Assembly (NCBI GenBank): GCA_964245495.1
Contig: CAXTNC010000068.1
Location: 1-15,609, forward strand
Direction of reading: 5' to 3'
Source of the DNA: LMUY01 sp964245495
GTDB taxonomy: Bacteria; Pseudomonadota; Alphaproteobacteria; Acetobacterales; Acetobacteraceae
DNA length: 15,609 bases
The position numbers and the translations under genes were made by a program. This document shows positions 6,095 through 12,997 of this stretch, one piece after another (position 1 is the first letter of the stretch; the number at the start of each line of letters is the position of its first letter). The notes under the pieces are model-generated. The model worked only from the letters and a program-made list of their open reading frames with translations. It made no database searches and was not told where the DNA came from.

Positions 6095-7773
6095 GGCGCC
6101 TTGTTCTCCTCGCCGGGCCGGGCCTGCTCGCGGCGTCGGCGGCCCGCGCGGCAGGTCCCGACGGGGGCCAGGCCGGCAAGCAGCCGGTCAACGTCACGGC
6201 CATCTCGCTGTTCCTGGCCTTCGTCGCCTTGACCTTCCTCATCACCTACTGGGCGGCGCGCCGCACCAAGTCGGCCGCGGACTTCTACACCGCTGGCGGC
6301 GGCATCACCGGCTTGCAGAACGGCGTCGCGATCGCGGGGGACTTCATGTCCGCCGCATCCTTCCTGGGCATCGCGGCGCTGGTCTACACGAGCGGCTTCG
6401 ACGGGCTGATCTACTCGATCGGGTTCCTGGCCGGCTGGCCGATCGTCATGTTCCTGATGGCGGAGCGGCTGCGCAACCTGGGCCGCTTCACCTTCGCCGA
6501 CGTGGTGTCCTGCCGCCTCGGGCGCACGCCGATGCGCATCCTGGCCGCGAGCGGCACGCTGGTCGTGGTGGCGTTCTACCTGATCGCGCAGATGGTGGGC
6601 GCCGGGCAGCTGATCAAAGCCTTGTTCGGTCTCGACTACATCTACGCCGTCGTGCTCGTGGGCGTGCTGATGGTGTGCTACGTGACGTTCGGCGGCATGT
6701 TGGCGACCACCTGGGTGCAGATCATCAAGGCCGTGCTGCTGCTGGGCGGCGCCACCTTCATGGCCTGCCTGGTGCTGGCCAGGTTCAACTGGAACCCGCT
6801 CGCCTTGTTCGCCAAGGCCATCGAGGTGAACCCGAAGCACGGCGCGATCATGGCGCCGATCGCGGCGGTGTCCGACCCGGTGGGCAGCATCTCGCTGGGC
6901 TTGGGCCTGATGTTCGGCACCGCCGGGCTGCCGCACATCCTGATGCGCTTCTTCACGGTGAAGGACGCGCAGGCGGCCCGCAAGAGCGTGTTCTACGCCA
7001 CCGGGCTGATCGGCTACTTCTATGTCCTCACCTTCGTCATCGGCTTCGGCGCCATCGTGCTGGTGGGGACCAACCCGGACTACGCCATCAACGCCGGCGC
7101 GGGCGGCTTCACGCCGGCTGCCGGGCTGAAGGGCGGCAGCAGCATGCCGGCCATCCACCTGGCGCAGGCGGTCGGGGGCGACGCGCTGCTGGGCTTCATC
7201 TCCGCCGTGGCGTTCGCCACCATCTTGGCCGTGGTGTCCGGCCTGACGCTGTCGGGCGCCAGCGCGATCAGCCACGACCTGTATGCCAGCGTGATCCGGC
7301 GCGGCCGGGTCAGCGACGGGTCCGAGGTGCGGGTGTCCAAGATCGCCACGGTCTGCCTGGGCGTGCTCGCGATCCTGCTCGGCGTCACCTTCGAGAAGGT
7401 GAACGTGGCCTTCATGGTGGGGCTGGCCTTCGCCATCGCCGCCAGCTCCAACTTCCCGGTGCTGCTGCTGTCCATGTACTGGAAGGGGCTGACGACCAGG
7501 GGCGCCGCGGTGGGCGGCTGGCTCGGCCTGGTCACGGCGTTCACGCTGACCGTGCTCAGCCCGTCGATCTGGCGCGACGTGCTGCACTTCCCGGCCGGCA
7601 TCTTCCCGTACAACGCCCCGGCGCTGTTCTCCATGCCGCTGGCGTTCCTCGCGTGCTGGGTCGTGTCCGCGCTTGACCGCAGCGCGTCCGCCATGGCCGA
7701 TGAAGGCCGGTTCGAGGCGCAGTACGTCCGCTCGCAGACTGGGATTGGCGCTGAAGGGGCGGCGGCGCACTGA
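6091..7773 (+). CDS. actP: Cation/acetate symporter ActP (SSS family)
   Basis: 560 aa, close to E. coli ActP (about 549). It starts with a signal-like segment (MRRLVLLAGPGLLAASAARA), as ActP does, followed by about 13 membrane helices. Stretches near-identical to ActP include DFYTAGGGITGLQNG, IAGDFMSAASFLGI, FGGMLATTWVQIIKAVLL, LGLMFGTAGLPHILMRFFTV, FISAVAFATILAVVSGLTL and the C-terminal QYVRSQTGIGAEGAAAH. The protein takes up acetate and similar short monocarboxylates with a cation at the inner membrane. GTG 6091 is chosen over longer in-frame extensions (open to 5695) because it gives the 4-base overlap with the DUF485 gene and a proper signal-like N-terminus. The usual enterobacterial partner acs is absent from this window. 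Confidence 0.93.
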   Translation: MRRLVLLAGPGLLAASAARAAGPDGGQAGKQPVNVTAISLFLAFVALTFLITYWAARRTKSAADFYTAGGGITGLQNGVAIAGDFMSAASFLGIAALVYTSGFDGLIYSIGFLAGWPIVMFLMAERLRNLGRFTFADVVSCRLGRTPMRILAASGTLVVVAFYLIAQMVGAGQLIKALFGLDYIYAVVLVGVLMVCYVTFGGMLATTWVQIIKAVLLLGGATFMACLVLARFNWNPLALFAKAIEVNPKHGAIMAPIAAVSDPVGSISLGLGLMFGTAGLPHILMRFFTVKDAQAARKSVFYATGLIGYFYVLTFVIGFGAIVLVGTNPDYAINAGAGGFTPAAGLKGGSSMPAIHLAQAVGGDALLGFISAVAFATILAVVSGLTLSGASAISHDLYASVIRRGRVSDGSEVRVSKIATVCLGVLAILLGVTFEKVNVAFMVGLAFAIAASSNFPVLLLSMYWKGLTTRGAAVGGWLGLVTAFTLTVLSPSIWRDVLHFPAGIFPYNAPALFSMPLAFLACWVVSALDRSASAMADEGRFEAQYVRSQTGIGAEGAAAH

Positions 7774-7782
7774 GGCCGCCGC
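7759..7782 (+). terminator. GC hairpin spanning the actP stop codon
   Basis: GCGGCGGC (7759-7766) pairs perfectly with GCCGCCGC (7775-7782), with the actP TGA (7771-7773) in the 8-base loop region. Only a short T-containing stretch (CTTGTG) follows. It may be a weak terminator between the actP and pyrH units, but GC-rich coding DNA often forms such stems by chance. Confidence 0.3.
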
Positions 7783-7784
7783 GC

Positions 7785-7813
7785 TTGTGACCCAGCCCGG
7801 GTAGAACTACGGT
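7785..7813 (+). promoter_or_regulatory. Weak candidate promoter for the pyrH-frr cluster
   Basis: TTGTGA (7785-7790) and TACGGT (7808-7813) are separated by 17 bases, 31 bases upstream of pyrH ATG. Match to a housekeeping consensus is poor at the -10. It is listed because a transcription start is expected in this 70-base gap after a change of function. Confidence 0.2.
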
Positions 7814-7843
7814 GCCGCCGCCCTGCCGCACCGAAGGACCCGC

Positions 7844-8569
7844 ATGACTGCCCAACCGGCCTCCAAGCGCGTGCTGCTCAAAGTCTCCGGCGAGGCCCTG
7901 ATGGGCGAGCGCGACTACGGCATGGATGGCGACACGCTGCTGCGCATCGCGGCCGACGTGTCGGGCGTGGTGGCGGAGGGCCACCAGGTCTGCCTGGTGA
8001 TCGGCGGCGGCAACATCTTCCGCGGCATCTCGGCGGCGGCGCGCGGCATGGACCGGGCGCAGGCCGACTACATGGGCATGATCGCGACCGTGATGAACGC
8101 GCTTGGGATGCAGAACGCGCTGGAAAAGGCCGGCGTGCCCACCCGGGTGCAGTCCGCCATTCCCATGGCCAGCGTGTGCGAGCCTTACATCCGCCGCCGG
8201 GCCATGCGGCACATGGAGAAGGGCAGGGTGGTGATCTTTGCCGCCGGCACCGGCAACCCGTTCTTCACCACGGACACCGCCGCCGCCCTGCGCGCGGTGG
8301 AGATGGGCTGCGAGATGCTGCTCAAGGGGACCCAGGTTGATGGCGTCTACACCGCCGACCCGCGCAAGCACCCGGACGCCGAGCGTTACGAGCGTTTGAC
8401 CTACCACGACGTGCTGGCGCGCGACCTGGCGGTGATGGACGCGGCGGCGATCAGCGTGGCGCGGGAGAACGCGCTGCCGATCGTGGTGTTCAACATCCAC
8501 GCCGCCGGCGCCTTCGCGCAGGTGATGCGGGGCGAAGGGCGCTTCACCACCATCATCGAAAGGCCCTAA
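7844..8569 (+). CDS. pyrH: UMP kinase (uridylate kinase)
   Basis: 241 aa, the usual bacterial length. It phosphorylates UMP to UDP with ATP in cytoplasmic pyrimidine nucleotide synthesis and belongs to the amino-acid-kinase fold. Visible motifs are KVSGEAL (13-19, phosphate binding), LVIGGGNIFRG (51-61), RAQADYMGM (71-79, UMP site with D75), and GTGNPFFTTDTAA (135-147). The ribosome site GAAGGA (7833-7838) lies 5 bases before ATG. It heads the conserved pyrH-frr-uppS-cdsA-dxr-rseP-bamA block, with 39 bases to the chosen frr start. Confidence 0.97.
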   Translation: MTAQPASKRVLLKVSGEALMGERDYGMDGDTLLRIAADVSGVVAEGHQVCLVIGGGNIFRGISAAARGMDRAQADYMGMIATVMNALGMQNALEKAGVPTRVQSAIPMASVCEPYIRRRAMRHMEKGRVVIFAAGTGNPFFTTDTAAALRAVEMGCEMLLKGTQVDGVYTADPRKHPDAERYERLTYHDVLARDLAVMDAAAISVARENALPIVVFNIHAAGAFAQVMRGEGRFTTIIERP

Positions 8570-8596
8570 AGAGGCCGGAGACAACTCCTGCCGAAC

Positions 8597-8603
8597 GAGG
8601 TGA
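8597..8603 (+). promoter_or_regulatory. Shine-Dalgarno of frr that fixes its GTG start
   Basis: GAGGTGA is an unbroken 7-base match to the anti-Shine-Dalgarno complement and ends 5 bases before GTG 8609. The alternative in-frame GTG at 8600 lies inside this site, so 8609 is the likelier start. Confidence 0.7.
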
Positions 8604-8608
8604 CGCCC

Positions 8609-9175
8609 GTGCCCGCCGATCTGCCCATCCTCAAGACCGACCTGACCCGCCGCATGGACGGCGCCATGGAAACCCTGCGGCGGGACTTCGCCGGCCTGCG
8701 CACCGGCCGCGCCAGCCCCGGGCTGCTGGAGCCCGTGAAGGTCGAGGCTTACGGCACGGAGGTGCCGATCACCCAGGTCGGCACCATCGGCGTGCCGGAA
8801 TCCCGCATGTTGACGGTGCAGGTGTGGGACAAGTCCATGGTGGGGGCCGTCGAGCGGGCGATCCGCGATTCCGGCCTCGGCCTCAACCCCGCCTCCGACG
8901 GCCAGGTCGTCCGCGTGCCGATCCCGCAGCTGACCGCCGAGCGCCGGACCGAGCTGGCCAAGGCTGCCGGCCGGTACGGCGAGGGCGCCAAGGTCGCGAT
9001 CCGCGGCGTGCGGCGCGACGGCATGGAGCAGGTCAAATCCGCGGAAAAGAAGCATGAAATCGGCGAGGACGAGGCCAAGGCCTGGTCCGACGAAGTGCAG
9101 AAGCTGACCGACCAGTATATCAAGCGCATCGACGAGAACCTCGTCGAGAAGGAACGCGAGATCAAGCAGGTCTGA
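8609..9175 (+). CDS. frr: Ribosome recycling factor
   Basis: 188 aa from GTG 8609, matching the normal family length of about 185. RRF acts with EF-G to split post-termination ribosomes. The three-helix domain is visible in the N-terminal helix (TRRMDGAMETLRRDFAGLRTGRASPGLL) and the long C-terminal helices. The conserved core includes VEAYGTEVPITQVGTI, PESRMLTVQVWDKS and the lysine/glutamate-rich IRGVRRDGMEQVKSAEK segment. The start was chosen by the strong Shine-Dalgarno at 8597-8603 (see that entry); GTG 8600 would add three residues. Its TGA overlaps the uppS ATG by one base (TGATG, 9173-9177), implying translational coupling. Confidence 0.96.
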   Translation: MPADLPILKTDLTRRMDGAMETLRRDFAGLRTGRASPGLLEPVKVEAYGTEVPITQVGTIGVPESRMLTVQVWDKSMVGAVERAIRDSGLGLNPASDGQVVRVPIPQLTAERRTELAKAAGRYGEGAKVAIRGVRRDGMEQVKSAEKKHEIGEDEAKAWSDEVQKLTDQYIKRIDENLVEKEREIKQV

Positions 9176-9954
9176 TGCGGCGCTACGGCAGCCTCACCTT
9201 GGGAGGGCAGGCGGACGCAGGCCTGCGGGCGGCGCCGCAGGCGGCGGACGGCGCGCTGCCGGCCCATGTCGCGATCATCATGGACGGCAACGGCCGCTGG
9301 GCCGCCAGCCGGGGGCTGCCCCGGGTGGCAGGCCACCGCGCCGGGGCGGACGCGGTGCGCCGGGCGATCGAGTCGGCGATCCGCTGCCGGGTCCGCTGGC
9401 TGACGCTGTATGCCTTCAGCAGCGAGAACTGGAGCCGCCCGCCTTCGGAGGTGCTCGACCTCACGGGGCTGCTGCGCCATTACATCCGGCAGGAGCTGGC
9501 GGAATTGAAGCGGCAGGGCGTGCGGCTGCGCGTCATCGGCGAGCGGGGCCGCTTCGACGCCGACATCCGGGCCGACCTGGAGAAGGCCGAACGCGAAACC
9601 GCGGGCAACGTCCAGCTGAACCTGAACATCGCCCTGTCCTACGGCGCCCGGGCCGAGATCGCCGCCGCCGCCCGCCGCGCCGCGGAAGCCGCGCGGGACG
9701 GCACGCTTGACCCGGCAACCCTGGACGAGGCGGCGTTCTCCGGCCTGCTCGCCACCGCCGGGATGCCGGACCCGGACCTGGTGGTCCGCACCAGCGGCGA
9801 GCGCCGGCTGAGCAACTTCCTGCTCTGGCAGTCGGCGTATGCCGAGCTGGTGTTCACCGACGTGCTGTGGCCGGACTTCGGCGAGGCGCAGTTCGACGAC
9901 GCCCTGGCCGAGTTCGCCCGCCGCGAGCGGCGCTTCGGGGCGCGTCCTGGCTGA
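9175..9954 (+). CDS. uppS: Undecaprenyl diphosphate synthase (cis-prenyltransferase)
   Basis: 259 aa, similar to E. coli UppS (253). It condenses isopentenyl diphosphate onto farnesyl diphosphate in cis to make the C55 lipid carrier for peptidoglycan and surface polysaccharides. Motifs are HVAIIMDGNGRWA (31-43, catalytic D37), GHRAGADAVR, LTLYAFSSENWSRP (76-89), and LVVRTSGERRLSNFLLWQ (202-219, diphosphate-binding R205, S207, R211), then AYAELVFTDVLWPDF (221-235) with Mg-site E224. The N-terminus before H31 is about 12 residues longer than in E. coli. It overlaps the frr stop by one base. Confidence 0.96.
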   Translation: MRRYGSLTLGGQADAGLRAAPQAADGALPAHVAIIMDGNGRWAASRGLPRVAGHRAGADAVRRAIESAIRCRVRWLTLYAFSSENWSRPPSEVLDLTGLLRHYIRQELAELKRQGVRLRVIGERGRFDADIRADLEKAERETAGNVQLNLNIALSYGARAEIAAAARRAAEAARDGTLDPATLDEAAFSGLLATAGMPDPDLVVRTSGERRLSNFLLWQSAYAELVFTDVLWPDFGEAQFDDALAEFARRERRFGARPG

Positions 9955-9976
9955 ACGCAATGCCCGGTGGGCAGAT

Positions 9977-10594
9977 TTGCGGCTGCGGGTGGCGTCGGCA
10001 GCGGTGCTGGCGCCCTTGGTGCTGCTGTGCGTCTGGTTCGGGCGCTGGCCATTCAAGGCCTTGCTCGCCATCGCCTTCATGGGCGTGCTCTGGGAATGGG
10101 GGGCGATGTGCCGATGGCGGGCACTGCCTTTGCTTGGCGGCCTGGTTTACGCGCTGACAGCGTTCGCATCCTTGTACCTGTTGAGGCAGATCGACTTGCT
10201 GGCATTGCTGTTCGTGCTCGTCGTTGTCTGGTGCAGCGACATCGGGGCCTACCTGGCCGGCCGGCTTATCGGCGGCAGGCGTTTGGCCCCCGCATTGTCT
10301 CCCGGTAAGACCTGGAGCGGCGCAGCGGGCGGGCTGGTGGCGGCCGTGGCGGGAGGGATGCTGGTGATGAGGGCGAGCGTGTGGTGGGCCGCCGCAGCGG
10401 CCATGCTTGGAGTGGCGTCGCAGCTTGGCGACCTCGGCGAGAGCGCGGTCAAGCGCCACTACGGCGTCAAGGATTCGGGGCGGCTCATCCCCGGGCACGG
10501 CGGCCTGCTGGACCGCTTGGACGGGCTGCTGGCGGCGGCCGTCCTGTCCGCCGTGCTGGTTGCGGCGTCCCTGCGGAACTTCACCGGCCAATGA
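9977..10594 (+). CDS. cdsA: Phosphatidate cytidylyltransferase (CDP-diacylglycerol synthase)
   Basis: About 205 aa from TTG 9977. It makes CDP-diacylglycerol from phosphatidate and CTP in the inner membrane. The complete family signature is present: SAVKRHYGVKDSGRLIPGHGG followed by LLDRLD (K-D, H-G-G and D-R-x-D positions intact). Also present are VVVWCSDIGAYLAGRLIGG and the SPGKTWSGAAGG loop. Seven hydrophobic segments can be counted. It is shorter than E. coli CdsA (285), lacking part of the N-terminal membrane region. The start is uncertain: no ATG or GTG lies in frame near the uppS stop. TTG 9977 has GGTGG 6 bases upstream (9966-9970); GTG 9989 and CTG 9947 are alternatives, and the frame is open back to ATG 9839 inside uppS. 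Codon use is visibly looser than in its neighbours, with many TTG and GCA. Its end overlaps dxr (ATGA). Confidence 0.9.
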   Translation: MRLRVASAAVLAPLVLLCVWFGRWPFKALLAIAFMGVLWEWGAMCRWRALPLLGGLVYALTAFASLYLLRQIDLLALLFVLVVVWCSDIGAYLAGRLIGGRRLAPALSPGKTWSGAAGGLVAAVAGGMLVMRASVWWAAAAAMLGVASQLGDLGESAVKRHYGVKDSGRLIPGHGGLLDRLDGLLAAAVLSAVLVAASLRNFTGQ

Positions 10595-11760
10595 GAACCG
10601 TCACCGTCCTCGGCAGCACCGGCAGCGTCGGGTGCAGCACCGTCGACCTGCTGCTCGCCCACCGCGACCGCTTCCAGGTCCGCTGCCTTGCCGGCGGGCG
10701 CAACGCTGGCGTGCTGGCGCAGCAGGCCATAGCGCTCGGCGCCGAACTCGCCGTCATCAGCGACCCGGCGCAGCACGCAGCCCTGCGCGACGCCTTGGCC
10801 GGCCATCCCATCCGCACCGCCGCCGGGCCTGATGCGGTGACGGACGCAGCCAGCCTTCCTGCCGATTGGACCATGGCCGCCATCACCGGGGCGGCCGGGC
10901 TGCCCTCCACCCTGGCCGCCATTCGCCGCGGCGGCGTCATCGCGTTCGCCAACAAGGAGGCGCTGGTCTGCGCCGGCGAGATCATGCTGCAAGCGGTGCG
11001 GGACGCAGGCGCCACCCTGCTGCCGGTCGATTCGGAGCACAACGCGGTGTTCCAGGCCATGGCGGAGGGCAACGGCCAGGCGGTGGAGCGCATCATCCTG
11101 ACAGCGTCCGGCGGCCCGTTCCGCACCGCGTCGCTGGCCGAGATGCGGGCCGCGACGCCCGAGGCCGCCCTGCGCCACCCTGTTTGGTCCATGGGCAGCA
11201 AGATCAGCATCGACTCCGCCACCATGTTCAACAAGGGGCTGGAGCTGATCGAGGCCGCCCGGCTGTTCAACCTGCCGGAAAGCCAGGTCGATGTGCTGAT
11301 CCACCCGCAATCCGTGGTGCACGGCATGGCCTGCTACACCGACGGCAGCATGTTGGCCCAGCTCGGCAGCCCGGACATGCGCATCCCGATCGCCCACGCC
11401 CTGGCCTGGCCGGAGCGCCTGCCCACGGCCTCGCCCCGCCTGGACCTGGCCGCCGTGGCACGGCTGGAGTTCGCCGAGCCGGACCCGGCGCGCTTTCCCG
11501 CCCTCCGCCTGGCGCGGGACGCCTTGCGGGCCGGCGGCGGCGCTCCCACCATCCTGAACGCCGCCAACGAGGTCGCCGTCGAGGCGTTCCTGGGCCGCCG
11601 CATCGGTTTCCTGGACATCGCGCAGGTGGTGGAGCGCGTGCTCGACCAGCTGGGCGCACCTCCCGCCGCCACCCTGGACGACGTGATGGCGCTGGACGCC
11701 AGCGGACGACGGATCGCGGCCGAGCGGGTGTCAAGCAGCTCCGCCCGGCCTGCCGCATGA
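10591..11760 (+). CDS. dxr: 1-deoxy-D-xylulose 5-phosphate reductoisomerase
   Basis: 389 aa, typical length. It converts DXP to 2-C-methyl-D-erythritol 4-phosphate with NADPH, the committed step of the non-mevalonate isoprenoid pathway that feeds UppS. Motifs are the NADPH loop TVLGSTGSVGCST (4-16), IAFANKEALV (117-126), the metal-binding LPVDSEHNAVFQ (D147, E149), the flexible loop region TASGGPFR (171-178), WSMGSKISIDSATMFNKGLELIEA (199-222, with E218), and HPQSVVHGM. ATG 10591 overlaps the cdsA TGA in an ATGA arrangement; the frame is open further upstream inside cdsA, but that extension has no domain meaning. The gap to rseP is 10 bases. Confidence 0.96.
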   Translation: MRTVTVLGSTGSVGCSTVDLLLAHRDRFQVRCLAGGRNAGVLAQQAIALGAELAVISDPAQHAALRDALAGHPIRTAAGPDAVTDAASLPADWTMAAITGAAGLPSTLAAIRRGGVIAFANKEALVCAGEIMLQAVRDAGATLLPVDSEHNAVFQAMAEGNGQAVERIILTASGGPFRTASLAEMRAATPEAALRHPVWSMGSKISIDSATMFNKGLELIEAARLFNLPESQVDVLIHPQSVVHGMACYTDGSMLAQLGSPDMRIPIAHALAWPERLPTASPRLDLAAVARLEFAEPDPARFPALRLARDALRAGGGAPTILNAANEVAVEAFLGRRIGFLDIAQVVERVLDQLGAPPAATLDDVMALDASGRRIAAERVSSSSARPAA

Positions 11761-11770
11761 GGACCAAGCC

Positions 11771-12871
11771 ATGACCTTCCTGCCTGACGCCGTGCGCACC
11801 CTCGGCTCCTTCATCGTGGTGCTCGGCGTGCTCGTGTTCATCCACGAGATGGGCCACTACCTCGCCGCCCGCTGGCGCGGGGTCCACGTGGAAGCCTTCT
11901 CCATCGGCTTCGGCCGTCCGATCGCGCGCTGGACCGACCGCGTGGGCACGGAATGGCGGCTGTGCTGGCTGCCGCTCGGCGGCTACGTGAAGCTGCACGG
12001 CCAGGAGCGCCCGGAGGACGTGCCGCCAGCCGTCCGGGCCGGGTGGCAGGCGGGGCGCACCTTCCATGAGAAGCCGGTGCTGTCCCGCGCCATCGTCGTG
12101 GCCGCCGGGCCGGTCGCCAACTTCGTGCTGGCCGCCGTGCTGTTCAGCGTCATGTTCGGCATCCAAGGCGAGCCGGGCGACCCGGTGGTCCAGACCGTGA
12201 TGCCGAACTCCGCGGCGGAGGCCGCCGGCTTGCAGGACGGGGACCGGATCACCGCCATCGACGACCGCAGGATCAGCACTTTCCAGGACATCTCCCGGGT
12301 CGTCTCGGTCAACCCGGGAGTCAGGCTGCGGATCAGCATCGACCGTGCAGGGCGGCAGCAGACGCTCGATGTCACGCCCGCTGCCGAGGACGACGGCGGC
12401 GGCGGCAAGCTCGGCCTGCTGGGCATCGGGGGGGCGTTGCGCCCAGTCGGCCCCTTGGGCGCCGTGCTGGACGGCGTGCAGCACACCTGCGACGTGGCGG
12501 CGCAGACCCTGGCCGGCCTTTGGCAGATCGTCACCGGGCAGCGCGGCGCGTCCGGGCTTGGCGGCCCGCTCAAGATCGCGCAGCTGTCCGGCCAGGTGGC
12601 GCAGCACGGCGCCGGCAGCCTGGTGACGTTCATCGCCCTGCTCTCGGTCAACCTGGGCCTCATCAACCTGTTCCCGATCCCCATCCTCGACGGCGGCCAC
12701 CTGGTGTTCTACGCCGCCGAGGCCATCCGCGGCCGGCCGTTGCCGCCCCGCGCCCTGGAGATCGGCTTCCGCGCCGGCTTGGCGCTGATCGCATGCCTGT
12801 TCATCTTCGCGACCTGGAACGACCTGGCCAGCTTCGGGCTGTTCCGCTGGATGGCCGGCCTGGTCGGCTGA
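11771..12871 (+). CDS. rseP: Site-2 zinc metalloprotease RseP
   Basis: 366 aa. This inner-membrane intramembrane protease cleaves regulatory membrane proteins, classically an anti-sigma factor during envelope stress. The first TM helix carries the zinc motif HEMGH (25-29). The second conserved site, NLFPIPILDGGH (299-310, D307), lies in a late TM helix. One PDZ domain is visible (about 138-205, VMPNSAAEAAGLQDGDRITAID), whereas E. coli RseP has two; a single PDZ is common in alphaproteobacteria. GAGGA at 11759-11763 sits 7 bases before ATG. Its place directly before bamA is conserved and fits an envelope-quality role; the substrate here is not known. Confidence 0.95.
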   Translation: MTFLPDAVRTLGSFIVVLGVLVFIHEMGHYLAARWRGVHVEAFSIGFGRPIARWTDRVGTEWRLCWLPLGGYVKLHGQERPEDVPPAVRAGWQAGRTFHEKPVLSRAIVVAAGPVANFVLAAVLFSVMFGIQGEPGDPVVQTVMPNSAAEAAGLQDGDRITAIDDRRISTFQDISRVVSVNPGVRLRISIDRAGRQQTLDVTPAAEDDGGGGKLGLLGIGGALRPVGPLGAVLDGVQHTCDVAAQTLAGLWQIVTGQRGASGLGGPLKIAQLSGQVAQHGAGSLVTFIALLSVNLGLINLFPIPILDGGHLVFYAAEAIRGRPLPPRALEIGFRAGLALIACLFIFATWNDLASFGLFRWMAGLVG

Positions 12872-12872
12872 C

Positions 12873-12908
12873 CTGGCGTGCTGGCGGCGCTCCGGGGGTG
12901 CACGCCAG
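12873..12908 (+). other. Intercistronic stem-loop between rseP and bamA
   Basis: CTGGCGTGC (12873-12881) pairs perfectly with GCACGCCAG (12900-12908) around an 18-base loop, starting two bases after the rseP stop. A second, exclusive pairing of TGCTGGCG (12879-12886) with CGCCAGCA (12903-12910) uses overlapping bases. No T-run follows. It lies in the 126-base untranslated gap before bamA, the largest gap in the cluster, so an RNA-processing, partial-termination or control role is possible. Confidence 0.4.
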
Positions 12909-12981
12909 CAACCCGGCGAGGACCGGTTGGCGAAGCGGCGGCTTGGCGGCTGGCCGCGATCTGCCTACAAGCGCCCGTCCC

Positions 12982-12986
12982 GGAGG
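12982..12986 (+). promoter_or_regulatory. Shine-Dalgarno supporting the TTG start of bamA
   Basis: GGAGG lies 11 bases before TTG 12998, somewhat long but the best ribosome site in the gap. No ATG or GTG start is available in frame between it and the signal peptide. Confidence 0.5.
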
Positions 12987-12997
12987 GTCTGAGCTCT

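Noticed and set aside
5983..7770. 595-codon open frame on the minus strand opposite actP
   Set aside because: Low-complexity His/Arg/Gln/Asp composition typical of antisense GC-rich frames; actP on the plus strand is unmistakable.
10381..10590. In-frame upstream extension of dxr
   Set aside because: It runs through the conserved cdsA signature in another frame; ATG 10591 begins directly at the dxr NADPH-binding fold.
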